Below, one piece after another: positions 48,852 through 57,194 of a DNA stretch of 64,000 nt; the stretch's first letter is position 1; each line of letters starts with the position of its first letter. A model generated the notes under the pieces. It saw only the letters and a program-made list of their open reading frames with translations. It did no database searches and was not told where the DNA came from. Position numbers and translations under genes: made by a program. The DNA lies in the NCBI RefSeq assembly GCF_001423265.1, contig NZ_LMND01000001.1:126128-190127 (forward strand), written 5' to 3'. This DNA comes from Methylobacterium sp. Leaf108 (GTDB taxonomy: Bacteria; Pseudomonadota; Alphaproteobacteria; Rhizobiales; Beijerinckiaceae).

Positions 48852-48962
48852 GATCCCTCCGGTTCTTCGCCGTGTCGATCGTATGGAGTTAAGGATTCTT
48901 GGCCGGCGAAGTCAACGCGGGCCTCCCGGCGCCAATCGGCGTGCCGCACGCACCGTTTTCTC

Positions 48963-49337
48963 TCACGCGCCCTTGGCGGGGGCGACGTGCCTCAGCAGCG
49001 TCACCTTCCGGCCGGCGTCACCGTAGTCCGCCCAGAGCCGCTCGCAGGTGGAGGCCGGCTCCGTCGCCAGGGCCTCGGTCGTGCGGGCGACCTCGGCCTT
49101 GAGGCGCGCGGACCGCTTCTTCATGAAGAAGTCCTCGTGGCTCAGCCCATGCTGGCGGGCGAAGCTCCGGAAGTGTTCGGGGTCGATCTTGACGCCGGTG
49201 CAGTGGCGCCCGGCGAGATCCGCCTCGATGCCGGCGACCATGGCGGGGCTGTCCGCCTGGCGGACCTCCCGGCGCGCTTCGGCCCAGGTCCCGACCGCGA
49301 TCCAGGCCATGCCCGCCAGAGCCAATCGCTTGATCAA
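48963..49337 (-). CDS. Hypothetical exported protein
   Basis: A 124-residue protein starts at TTG 49337, with AGGAGG 5 nt upstream, which decides the start. A short signal peptide (LALAGMAWIAVGTWAEA) is followed by a basic, helical mature region with two cysteines (GRHCTG, STCERLW). It is not recognised. It lies upstream of hpf on the same strand, separated by 111 bp. Confidence 0.65.
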   Translation of the reverse strand: MIKRLALAGMAWIAVGTWAEARREVRQADSPAMVAGIEADLAGRHCTGVKIDPEHFRSFARQHGLSHEDFFMKKRSARLKAEVARTTEALATEPASTCERLWADYGDAGRKVTLLRHVAPAKGA

Positions 49338-49660
49338 GGTCGCCTCCTACGAGATCACGGGTTGCCCAGCCTGGACAAGCGCGTGCGATGTAACCGGTTC
49401 CCGAGCCGGCGCTCCGGTGTCGTCGCCGCGCTGGAGACAGGAGCCGTGCTCGACCCTGACGATGTGGGGCGCACCTCCCGTGCGGCGGTGTCGCCGTCGC
49501 GGCTGCACCGTCCCATCGAGAGAAGAGCCGGGTCGACGCCGGCTATAGCCGCAGAGGTCTCGATCCGTTGCTTGCAACGGCCCACGCGGTTTTGGGCTTT
49601 TCCTCGTCGTCCTGTCGCCGCTAGTCTGTCGTCCGGCCGATGCGACGAACCGGGCGCCCC
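49338..49660. other. Intergenic stretch before the SWIM operon
   Basis: These 323 bases hold the divergent upstream regions of the exported protein and the SWIM-MoxR-VWA operon. I see no clear promoter, repeat or small gene. Confidence 0.5.
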
Positions 49661-51034
49661 ATGAGCCTCACCCCCGCCCAGATCCTCGACCTCGCGCCCG
49701 ACGCGCCGAGCCGGAAGGCCGGGCAGGAGCAGGCCAAGCCCGGCAGATGGAGCGGCCTCGCGCGGGCCGGGGACGTGGTCTGGGGCGAGATCAAGGGCAG
49801 CGGCGCCAGCCCCTATCGGACGGTGGCGGACCTGTCAGGGCCGGCCTCGAAATGCACCTGCCCCAGCCGCAAGTTCCCCTGCAAGCACGGCCTCGGGCTG
49901 ATGCTCGCGCATGCCGCCGGGCCGGAAGCGTTTCCCGAGGCGGCGCCCCCCGATTGGGTCGGCGCCTGGACGACGGGGCGGGCCGCCCGCGCAGCGGCAC
50001 CCGCGGCCGATGCGCCCGCAAGACCGGTCGACGAGGCGGCACAGGCCCGCCGCCGCCGGGCGCGCGAGGACAAGGTCGCCTCGGGACTGGCCGAGCTCGA
50101 CCTGTGGCTGCGCGACCTGATGCGGCGCGGCACCGCGAGCCTGCGCGGCGAGCCCTACGCCTTCTTCGACCGGATGGCCGGGCGCCTCGTGGATGCCCAG
50201 GCCCCCGGTCTCGCCCGCCGGGTGCGGGCACTGCCGGGCCTGCTCGCGGCGGCCCCGCGCGAGGGCGCCGCATCCGGCAACGAGGCCGTCGCCCTGGCGG
50301 TCGGCCGGCTCGGCCTGATCCTGCGCGCCGCCCATCGCCTCGACTCTCTCGATCCGGGGCGGCAGGCGGCGGTACGTGCCGCCATCGGCTTCCCCGTGAG
50401 CGCCGAGGAGATCGCCCGCCGACCCGACGAGACCGACACCTGGACGGTGCTCGCCCACGAGATCGAGGAGGAGGACAAGCTCGTCGCCCGCTCGGTCTGG
50501 CTCGCCGGGCGAACCGGCGGGCGCCTGGCGCAGGTGCTCGACTACGGCACGCCGGGCTCGCCGCTGCCGCCGGCACCGGTGCCGGGGCAGGCGTTTTCCG
50601 GGGCGCTCGCCTTTCTTCCGGCCGCCCCCGAGCTGCGCGCGGTCCTGCGCGAGGGACGCTCGGTCGCGGTCCAACCGGCGAGCCTGCCGGAAGCGGGCGG
50701 CATCACGGACGCCCTCGACACCTGGGCCGGGGCACTGGCTGTGACGCCCTGGATCGACCTGTGGCCGATGCGGCTGTCGGGCGTGTCCTTCGGGCTGTTG
50801 AGCGCATCCGAACCGGGCGTGCCCCGGTTCGGAGTCGGCGATGCCGGTGGCTGCCTGGCGTTGCGCGACGACCCGCGCATCCGCTCCTTCGTGGCGGTGG
50901 CGGCCGGCCGGCCGATCGACCTGTTCGGTCTCTACGACGGCTACGGCCTGCGCCCGCTCGGCCTGGTCGCGCAAGGGCGGCTCTACGTGGCGCCGGCGCA
51001 GGACGCGCGTCCGCTGCTGCGGCGGGCGGCCTGA
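49661..51034 (+). CDS. SWIM zinc finger protein (YehQ-like)
   Basis: This 457-residue protein has an N-terminal SWIM zinc motif C-x-C-x6-C-x-H: Cys65, Cys67, Cys74 and His76 (CTCPSRKFPCKHGLGLML). The rest has an Ala/Arg-rich segment and an unassigned beta-rich domain. SWIM modules bind DNA or proteins. It is the first gene of a five-gene operon. From memory it corresponds to the SWIM part of E. coli YehQ. ATG 49640 is an alternative start. Its stop shares one base with the next start. Confidence 0.88.
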   Translation: MSLTPAQILDLAPDAPSRKAGQEQAKPGRWSGLARAGDVVWGEIKGSGASPYRTVADLSGPASKCTCPSRKFPCKHGLGLMLAHAAGPEAFPEAAPPDWVGAWTTGRAARAAAPAADAPARPVDEAAQARRRRAREDKVASGLAELDLWLRDLMRRGTASLRGEPYAFFDRMAGRLVDAQAPGLARRVRALPGLLAAAPREGAASGNEAVALAVGRLGLILRAAHRLDSLDPGRQAAVRAAIGFPVSAEEIARRPDETDTWTVLAHEIEEEDKLVARSVWLAGRTGGRLAQVLDYGTPGSPLPPAPVPGQAFSGALAFLPAAPELRAVLREGRSVAVQPASLPEAGGITDALDTWAGALAVTPWIDLWPMRLSGVSFGLLSASEPGVPRFGVGDAGGCLALRDDPRIRSFVAVAAGRPIDLFGLYDGYGLRPLGLVAQGRLYVAPAQDARPLLRRAA

Positions 51035-52596
51035 TGGCGCATCCGACCGCGGGACCTTCCCCTGGCGATCCCTGGCGCGCGACCCTGGCCGCGACGCTGC
51101 TGGGAGCCGAGCGTGCCCCGTTGCGCTCGATGGCGGACGGACCGCTCGATCTCCCGGCCACCGGGGATGCGGGCGCCGACCTCCTGGCCGGGATCGGGGG
51201 CTACGGGGCCTACCACCTCGCCGGCAGCGGCCTCACAGGCGATGCCCTGCGGCCGTTCCCGCACCGCGAATCGGCCGGGCCGCCCTGCCCCACGGCGGCG
51301 GCCGACCGCCTCGCCGGGCTGATGGCGGAGAACGGACCCGCCGAGCGGATCGAGGAATGGTGCCGGCTCGCCGCGGCGCGCGGCTTTCGCGCCCCGCCCG
51401 AACTGCTCTGCGTCCTCGACCGGCGGCGTGACGGTGCGACCGGCTCCGCGACGATCGACCCGGTCGCCGCCGCGGAGCTCGCCTGGCTGCACCGGGTCTG
51501 CTCCGGGCGGGACGAACCGGACGTCGCCGCCGACGACTGGACGGTGGGCGACGCCGGAACGCGGGTCACCGCCTTCACGGCCCTGCGCCGGCAGGACCCC
51601 GCCGGCGCCCGAACGGCTCTGGAGGCGGCCTTCAAGGGGGAGAAGGCCGACATGCGCGCGGCCTTGGTCAGGGCGCTGGACGAGGGCCTGTCCGCGGCCG
51701 ACGAGCCCTTCCTCGAAGCCTGCCTCGACGACAGGGGTAGCGGCATCCGCACGGCGGCCCAGATCCTGCTGGGCCGCTCGCCCGGGAGCCGGTTCATCGG
51801 CCGCATGGCCGGGCGCGCCGCCGCGGCCCTGCGGATCGTGGAGACCAAGCGGTTGCTGCGTGCCCCCAGGCACGATCTCGTCGTCACCCTGCCGGAGGAA
51901 TCCCCGGAGCTGGCGCGCGACGGCATCGCACCGAGCCCCTATGCCGTCCACAGCACCGGCGGCCCGCGCGCCCAGCTTCTGCGGGAGATCGTCGCCCTGG
52001 CGCCGCTCTCGGGCTACGCCGGCCACCCTCCCCGCCTGTGGATCGAACGCGCCCTGGCGAGCGAATGGCACGAGCCGCTGCTCGCCGGCCTCACCGCAGC
52101 GATCCGCCGGGCGGGCGATCCGGCCTGGACGCAAGCGACGATCGACGTCCTGACGACCGCCTGCGCACACCGCCTCCCGGGCGTGACGGCCACCGATGCC
52201 ACCCGGCGGGCGCTCGCCACGGTGGTCGGCACGCTGCCCGACGATCAGTGGGAGCGCGCGATGACGGCCGCCCTCGCGGGACCGCTCGACCTCGTCCCGA
52301 CGATGCTCGACGAGGCCCCCGAGGCGTGGTCGCCGGCCTTCACCGCCGCGCTGCTCGATTGGCTTGCCCCGGTCGCAGGGGGGCCGGTGGCCGGTCGCGA
52401 CGTCCTGCGCCGCGGCGGCCTGCCGCGGCAGATCGCCGAGCGCGGCCATGCCGACCGGGACGCCGCCGCCGCGGCCGCGGCCATCGCCGCCCGCCTGCCC
52501 GACGACGCCGACGCCTCTCTGCGCCGGCAGATCACCGCGATGGCCGAGACCCTCGACCTGCGCGCCGCCATGAGACGGGAGTTCGATCCGACATGA
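51034..52596 (+). CDS. DUF5691-type protein of the MoxR/VWA cluster
   Basis: This 520-residue protein begins with a region like PWRATLAATLLGAERAPL. It is largely alpha-helical, with HEAT-like pairs (VTAFTALRRQDPAGARTALEAAF, ALVRALDEGLSAADEPFLEACL), and ends in an Ala-rich helical tail. I assign it to DUF5691 from context and memory; no catalytic motif is visible. It is translationally coupled upstream (TGATG) and downstream (4-nt overlap). Its role is probably scaffold or adaptor. Confidence 0.75.
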   Translation: MAHPTAGPSPGDPWRATLAATLLGAERAPLRSMADGPLDLPATGDAGADLLAGIGGYGAYHLAGSGLTGDALRPFPHRESAGPPCPTAAADRLAGLMAENGPAERIEEWCRLAAARGFRAPPELLCVLDRRRDGATGSATIDPVAAAELAWLHRVCSGRDEPDVAADDWTVGDAGTRVTAFTALRRQDPAGARTALEAAFKGEKADMRAALVRALDEGLSAADEPFLEACLDDRGSGIRTAAQILLGRSPGSRFIGRMAGRAAAALRIVETKRLLRAPRHDLVVTLPEESPELARDGIAPSPYAVHSTGGPRAQLLREIVALAPLSGYAGHPPRLWIERALASEWHEPLLAGLTAAIRRAGDPAWTQATIDVLTTACAHRLPGVTATDATRRALATVVGTLPDDQWERAMTAALAGPLDLVPTMLDEAPEAWSPAFTAALLDWLAPVAGGPVAGRDVLRRGGLPRQIAERGHADRDAAAAAAAIAARLPDDADASLRRQITAMAETLDLRAAMRREFDPT

Positions 52597-53687
52597 GCCA
52601 GACCGCGATCCCCTCCGCGCAGCTGCGCCGCTCGGCCGAGGACGCCTTCGCCGAGGAGCTGGAAGCGCTGAAGGCCGCCGACACGCGGCCGAGACCGCCG
52701 AACTGGCGGCTCTCGCCCCAGGCCGTCGTCACCTACCTGATGGGCGGCGAGGCCGGCGCTTTGGCGATCACCCCGAAGTACATCGGCGACCGGCGGCTGA
52801 TGGAGGTGGCGGTGGCCACGCTGGCCACCGACCGGGCGCTGCTGCTACTCGGCGTGCCCGGCACCGCAAAGAGCTGGGTGAGCGAACACCTGGCGGCGGC
52901 CATCTGCGGCACCTCGCGTCTCGTGGTGCAGGGCACCGCCGGCACCAGCGAGGAATCGATCCGCTACGGCTGGAACTACGCCCTGCTGCTGTCCAAGGGC
53001 CCGAGCCGCGAGGCGGTGGTGGCGAGCCCGATCGTGCGGGCGATGGAGGAGGGCCGCATCGCCCGCGTCGAGGAGCTGACCCGCATCCCCTCCGAGACGC
53101 AGGACAGCTTCATCACCATCCTGTCCGAGAAGACGATGCCGATCCCCGAGCTGAACGAGGAGGTGGCGGCGCAGAAGGGCTTCAACCTCATCGCCACCGC
53201 CAACAACCGCGACCGGGGCGTCAACGAGCTGTCGAGCGCGCTCAAGCGCCGCTTCAACACCGTGGTGCTGCCGCCACCCGCCACCATCGAGGCCGAGATC
53301 GCCATCGTCGAGACCCGGGTGGCCGCCCTCGGCCGAGCCTTCGAGATCCCGGCCGAGCCGCCCGGCGCCGACCAGATCCGCCGAGTCGTCACGATCTTTC
53401 GCGAGCTGCGCCTCGGGGTGACCGAGGACGGCAAGAGCAAGGTCAAGCAGCCGTCAGGCACCCTCTCCACCGCCGAGGCGATCAGCGTGGTCGGCAGCGG
53501 GCTGGCGCTCGCCGCCCATTTCGGCGACGGCCGGCTCACCGCCCACGACCTCGTCTCAGGCATCGCCGGCGCCGTGGTGAAGGACCCGGTTCAGGACGCG
53601 GTGATCTGGCGCGAGTACCTCGAGACCGTGGTCAAGGAACGGGCGGAGTGGACGGATTTCTACCGCGCCGCCCGCGCGTCGGCCTGA
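52593..53687 (+). CDS. MoxR-type AAA+ ATPase (YehL-like)
   Basis: This 364-residue AAA+ chaperone-like ATPase has Walker A GVPGTAKS (87-94), a Walker B-like RIARVEELTRIP, sensor 1 IATANNRDRGVNELSSALKRRF with an arginine finger, and a C-terminal lid. MoxR ATPases work with VWA proteins as chelatase-like remodelling machines; the YehL subfamily has no known substrate. Its start overlaps the upstream stop by 4 nt; a VWA partner lies two genes downstream. Near-identical residues throughout the ATPase motifs suggest it is active. Confidence 0.92.
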   Translation: MSQTAIPSAQLRRSAEDAFAEELEALKAADTRPRPPNWRLSPQAVVTYLMGGEAGALAITPKYIGDRRLMEVAVATLATDRALLLLGVPGTAKSWVSEHLAAAICGTSRLVVQGTAGTSEESIRYGWNYALLLSKGPSREAVVASPIVRAMEEGRIARVEELTRIPSETQDSFITILSEKTMPIPELNEEVAAQKGFNLIATANNRDRGVNELSSALKRRFNTVVLPPPATIEAEIAIVETRVAALGRAFEIPAEPPGADQIRRVVTIFRELRLGVTEDGKSKVKQPSGTLSTAEAISVVGSGLALAAHFGDGRLTAHDLVSGIAGAVVKDPVQDAVIWREYLETVVKERAEWTDFYRAARASA

Positions 53688-53697
53688 CCGGGCGGGC

Positions 53698-56019
53698 ATG
53701 AGCGAAATCCGCATCTTCGGCATCCGCCATCACGGGCCGGGCTCGGCCCGCAGCCTCGTGCGCGCCCTCGACGCCTTCGCCCCCGATTGCCTGCTGGTGG
53801 AGGGGCCGCCGGATGCCGAGGCGCTGCTGGCGCTCGCCGCCGACCCGGAGATGCGCCCGCCGGTGGCGTTGCTCGTCTACCGGGCCGACCGGCCGCGCGA
53901 CTGCGCCTTCTTCCCCTTCGCGGCGTTCTCGCCCGAATGGGTCGCCCTGCGCCACGCGCAGGAGCGCGAGGTGCCGGCCCGCTTCATCGACCTGCCCCAC
54001 GCGATCCAGCTCGCCGACGGCTTCGGCGAGCCGGCAACCGAGGGACCGGCCGCCATCGAGGACGAGGCCGAGAAGGATCCGGAGACGGGCCCGGCCACGG
54101 CCGCCATGCGGCGCGATCCCTTGGGCGAACTCGCCCGGGCGGCGGGCTACGACGACGGCGAACGCTGGTGGGACGCCTTCGTCGAGAGCCGCTCGGAGGC
54201 GGGCGAGGACGTTTTTTCCGCGATCGCCGAAGCGATGGCCGCCCTGCGCGAGGCCGAGGACGCCATGTCCGAGAACGCCATGTCCGAGAACGCCTCGCCC
54301 GACGCCGAGCGATTCCGCGAGGAAGCGCGCGAGGCCCACATGCGCACCGGCCTGCGCAGGGCCGCCAAGGACGGGTTTTCGCGCATCGCCGTCGTCTGCG
54401 GCGCCTGGCACGCCTCGGCGCTCGCCCGCCACCACGCCAAGGGCCAGTCGGTGCGGGATGCGGCGATCCTGAAGGGCCTGCCCAAGACCAAGGTGGCAGC
54501 GGCCTGGGCGCCGTGGTCCTACGAACGCCTCGCCACCGCCAGCGGCTACCGGGCCGGCGTGCTCTCGCCGGAATGGTACGACGCGGTCTGGCACCACGGC
54601 GACCGCGTCGCGGCGCGCTGGCTCTCCCGGGCCGCAGCACTCCTGCGCGGGGAAGACCTCGACGCCTCCTCCGCCACCGTGATCGAGGCGGTGCGGCTGG
54701 CCGGCATGCTGGCGGGCCTGCGCGGGCGCTCGCGCCCCTCCCTGGACGACCTCGACGAGGCCGCCGCCTCGACCCTGTGCTTTGCCGACCCCGCCCCGAT
54801 GAGGCTGATCCGCGCCAAGCTCGTCATCGGCGAGCGCCTGGGCGCCACCCCAGCCGGCAGCGCCCGGACGCCGGTGGAGCTCGATTTCGCCGCCCAGTGC
54901 AAGCGCCTGCGCCTGTCGCCGGAGGGCGGGTCGCGCGAGATCGTGCTCGACCTGCGCAAGGAGGGCGACCTCGCCCGCAGCCACTTCCTCAACCGCCTCG
55001 CCCTCGTCGGCATCCCGTGGGGGACGCGGCGCCAGGCCGGCGGACGCGGCACCTTCCGCGAGGCCTGGGTGCTCGCCTGGCAGCCGGAATGGGCGGTCGA
55101 CCTCGTGGCGGCCTCGGCCGATGGCGGGACGGTGGCCGACGCGGCGGCGAGCCGGATCCGGACGCTCGCCCATGCCACCACCCGCGTCAGCGACCTCTCG
55201 GACCTGATCGGGACGCTGCTCGACGCCGACCTCGCGCAGGCGTCGGCGGACGTGGTCCAGGCCCTCGACGACCGCGCCGCGGTCTCCTCCGACGTGTTCG
55301 ACCTGATGCAGGCGCTGCCGGCCCTCGCCGAGCTCGCCCGCTACGGCTCGGTCCGCTCCTCGGACACCGAGCCGGTGCGTCGGATCGTGCGCGGGATCGT
55401 TCCGCGCATCGCCGCCGGCCTCGTGGTGGCCTGCCAGAGCCTCGACGACGATGCGGCCGCCCTCGCCAAGGGCCATGTCGAGGGCGTCCACCGGGCCGTG
55501 TCGCTGCTGGAGGAGAGCGACCTCGGCGAGGTCTGGCGGGACGCCCTGCTGTCGCTGGCCGGCCAGGACCACGTCCATGGCCGCGTGGTCGGGCGCGCGG
55601 TGCGGCTGCTGTTCGACGCGCGCGCGATCTCGGCCGAGGATGCCGGCACGCGCCTGCGCCTCGCCCTGTCGCGGGCGAGCGGCGCCGGGCCGGCCGCGGC
55701 CTGGATCGCCGGGTTCCTGGAGGGCGGCGGCACCGCGCTGATCCACGGCGACGGGCTGCTCGGCATCCTCGACGACTGGCTCGTCGGCCTCGACGCGGAC
55801 CTCTTCACCGACCTCCTGCCGCTGGTCCGCCGCAGCTTCGCGACGATCCCGCGGCCCGAGCGCCGGGCCATTGGCGAGGCCCTGCGCCGGCCCGGCGGCA
55901 CGACGCCGGACGCCACCGGCCACGGGCACGGCTTCGACGCCGCGCGGGCCGCCCGCGTGCTGCCGGTGCTGCGGCTCCTGCTGGGACCCGAGCCGGCGCC
56001 CGGCGGAGACGCCCGATGA
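53698..56019 (+). CDS. DUF5682-type protein of the MoxR/VWA cluster (YehM-like)
   Basis: This 773-residue protein opens with IRIFGIRHHGPGSARSLVRALDAFAPDCLLVEGPPDAEALL, resembling the TraB/ChaN-type start with RHHGPGS and VEGP. It continues with a long helical region. CGAWHAS (about residue 240) is another conserved-looking block. The exact DUF number is from memory. No signal peptide or membrane segment is seen. The coding sequence starts 10 nt after MoxR and overlaps the VWA gene by 4 nt. Confidence 0.78.
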   Translation: MSEIRIFGIRHHGPGSARSLVRALDAFAPDCLLVEGPPDAEALLALAADPEMRPPVALLVYRADRPRDCAFFPFAAFSPEWVALRHAQEREVPARFIDLPHAIQLADGFGEPATEGPAAIEDEAEKDPETGPATAAMRRDPLGELARAAGYDDGERWWDAFVESRSEAGEDVFSAIAEAMAALREAEDAMSENAMSENASPDAERFREEAREAHMRTGLRRAAKDGFSRIAVVCGAWHASALARHHAKGQSVRDAAILKGLPKTKVAAAWAPWSYERLATASGYRAGVLSPEWYDAVWHHGDRVAARWLSRAAALLRGEDLDASSATVIEAVRLAGMLAGLRGRSRPSLDDLDEAAASTLCFADPAPMRLIRAKLVIGERLGATPAGSARTPVELDFAAQCKRLRLSPEGGSREIVLDLRKEGDLARSHFLNRLALVGIPWGTRRQAGGRGTFREAWVLAWQPEWAVDLVAASADGGTVADAAASRIRTLAHATTRVSDLSDLIGTLLDADLAQASADVVQALDDRAAVSSDVFDLMQALPALAELARYGSVRSSDTEPVRRIVRGIVPRIAAGLVVACQSLDDDAAALAKGHVEGVHRAVSLLEESDLGEVWRDALLSLAGQDHVHGRVVGRAVRLLFDARAISAEDAGTRLRLALSRASGAGPAAAWIAGFLEGGGTALIHGDGLLGILDDWLVGLDADLFTDLLPLVRRSFATIPRPERRAIGEALRRPGGTTPDATGHGHGFDAARAARVLPVLRLLLGPEPAPGGDAR

Positions 56020-57173
56020 GCGAGACCGAACGCCTGCGCCGCTGGCGCCTCGTCCTCGGGGGCGACGAGGCCGACGGGACCGGCCATGTCCTCGCCGGCC
56101 GCGACGCCGGGATCGACCGGGCGCTTGGCGCCCTATACGATTCCGACCGCAAGGCGGGTCTGGGCGCCTCCGCCCCGTCGGTGCCGCGCTGGCTGGGCGA
56201 CATCCGCGACTATTTCCCGACCGCGGTGGTGCAGGTGCTCCAGCGCGACGCCTTCGAGCGCCTCGACCTCGAGAGCATGCTCACCGAGCCGGAACTCCTG
56301 GAGGCGGTGACCCCGGACGTCGCCCTGGTCTCGACGCTGATCTCCCTGCGCGGCATCCTCGGCGGCAGGACCAAGGACACCGCCCGCCTCGTGGTGCGCA
56401 AGGTCGTCGAGGCCCTGATGAAGCGGCTGGAGGAGCCGATGCGCCGGGCGGTGGCCGGGGCGATCGACCGGGCGAGCCGCAACCGGCGCCCGCGCCATGC
56501 CGAGATCGACTGGAACCGCACCATCCGCGCCAACCTGCGGCACTACCAGGCGGACTACGGAACTATCGTCCCCGAAACGCGCATCGGCTACGGCCGGCGA
56601 CAGCGCGCCAGCCTCAAGGACGTGATCCTGTGCATCGACCAATCGGGGTCGATGGCCCATTCGGTGGTCTATTCGAGCATCTTCGGGGCCGTGATGGCGT
56701 CGCTGCCGGCGGTCTCGACCCGCCTCGTGGTGTTCGACACGGCGGTGGTCGACCTCACCGAGGAAATCGAGGACCCCGTCGAGGTGTTGTTCTCGGTGCA
56801 GCTTGGGGGCGGCACCGACATCAACCGCGCCGTCGCCTATTGCGAATCCTGCATCACCCGGCCGGACGACACCATCCTGGTGCTGATCTCCGACCTCTAC
56901 GAGAGCGGCGTCGAGGCCGGGCTTCTGGCCCGCGCCCAGCGGCTCGTCGCCTCGGGCGTGCAGATGATCGCGCTGCTGGCGCTGAGCGACGAGGGCGCGC
57001 CCAGCTACGACCGGGCGCTGGCCGGCCGCCTCGCCGCCCTCGGCGTCCCCTCCTTCGCCTGCACGCCGGATCTCTTCCCCGACCTGATGGCGGCGGCCAT
57101 CCGTAAGGGCGACGTCACCGCCTGGGCAGCGCAGGCCGGCATCGCGGCGGTGGCGGCAGCGCCCGGGGCTTGA
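56016..57173 (+). CDS. VWA-domain protein (YehP-like, CoxE-type)
   Basis: This 385-residue protein has an N-terminal helical region and a C-terminal von Willebrand A domain with an intact metal site: DQSGSM (Asp208), GGGTDI and ISDLYE. Such CoxE-like proteins partner MoxR ATPases in metal or cofactor insertion and complex remodelling. It is the last gene of the operon and is 22 bp from the convergent rpoN stop. No export signal is seen, so the complex should be cytosolic. Confidence 0.92.
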   Translation: MSETERLRRWRLVLGGDEADGTGHVLAGRDAGIDRALGALYDSDRKAGLGASAPSVPRWLGDIRDYFPTAVVQVLQRDAFERLDLESMLTEPELLEAVTPDVALVSTLISLRGILGGRTKDTARLVVRKVVEALMKRLEEPMRRAVAGAIDRASRNRRPRHAEIDWNRTIRANLRHYQADYGTIVPETRIGYGRRQRASLKDVILCIDQSGSMAHSVVYSSIFGAVMASLPAVSTRLVVFDTAVVDLTEEIEDPVEVLFSVQLGGGTDINRAVAYCESCITRPDDTILVLISDLYESGVEAGLLARAQRLVASGVQMIALLALSDEGAPSYDRALAGRLAALGVPSFACTPDLFPDLMAAAIRKGDVTAWAAQAGIAAVAAAPGA

Positions 57174-57194
57174 TCGGCCAGCCGGGCTCTCGCG

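Noticed and set aside
53787..56015. Plus-strand frame running into the VWA gene, suggesting a giant fusion
   Set aside because: The first part is a frame-shifted reading of the DUF5682-type gene. The true VWA start is the ATG overlapping its stop at 56016.
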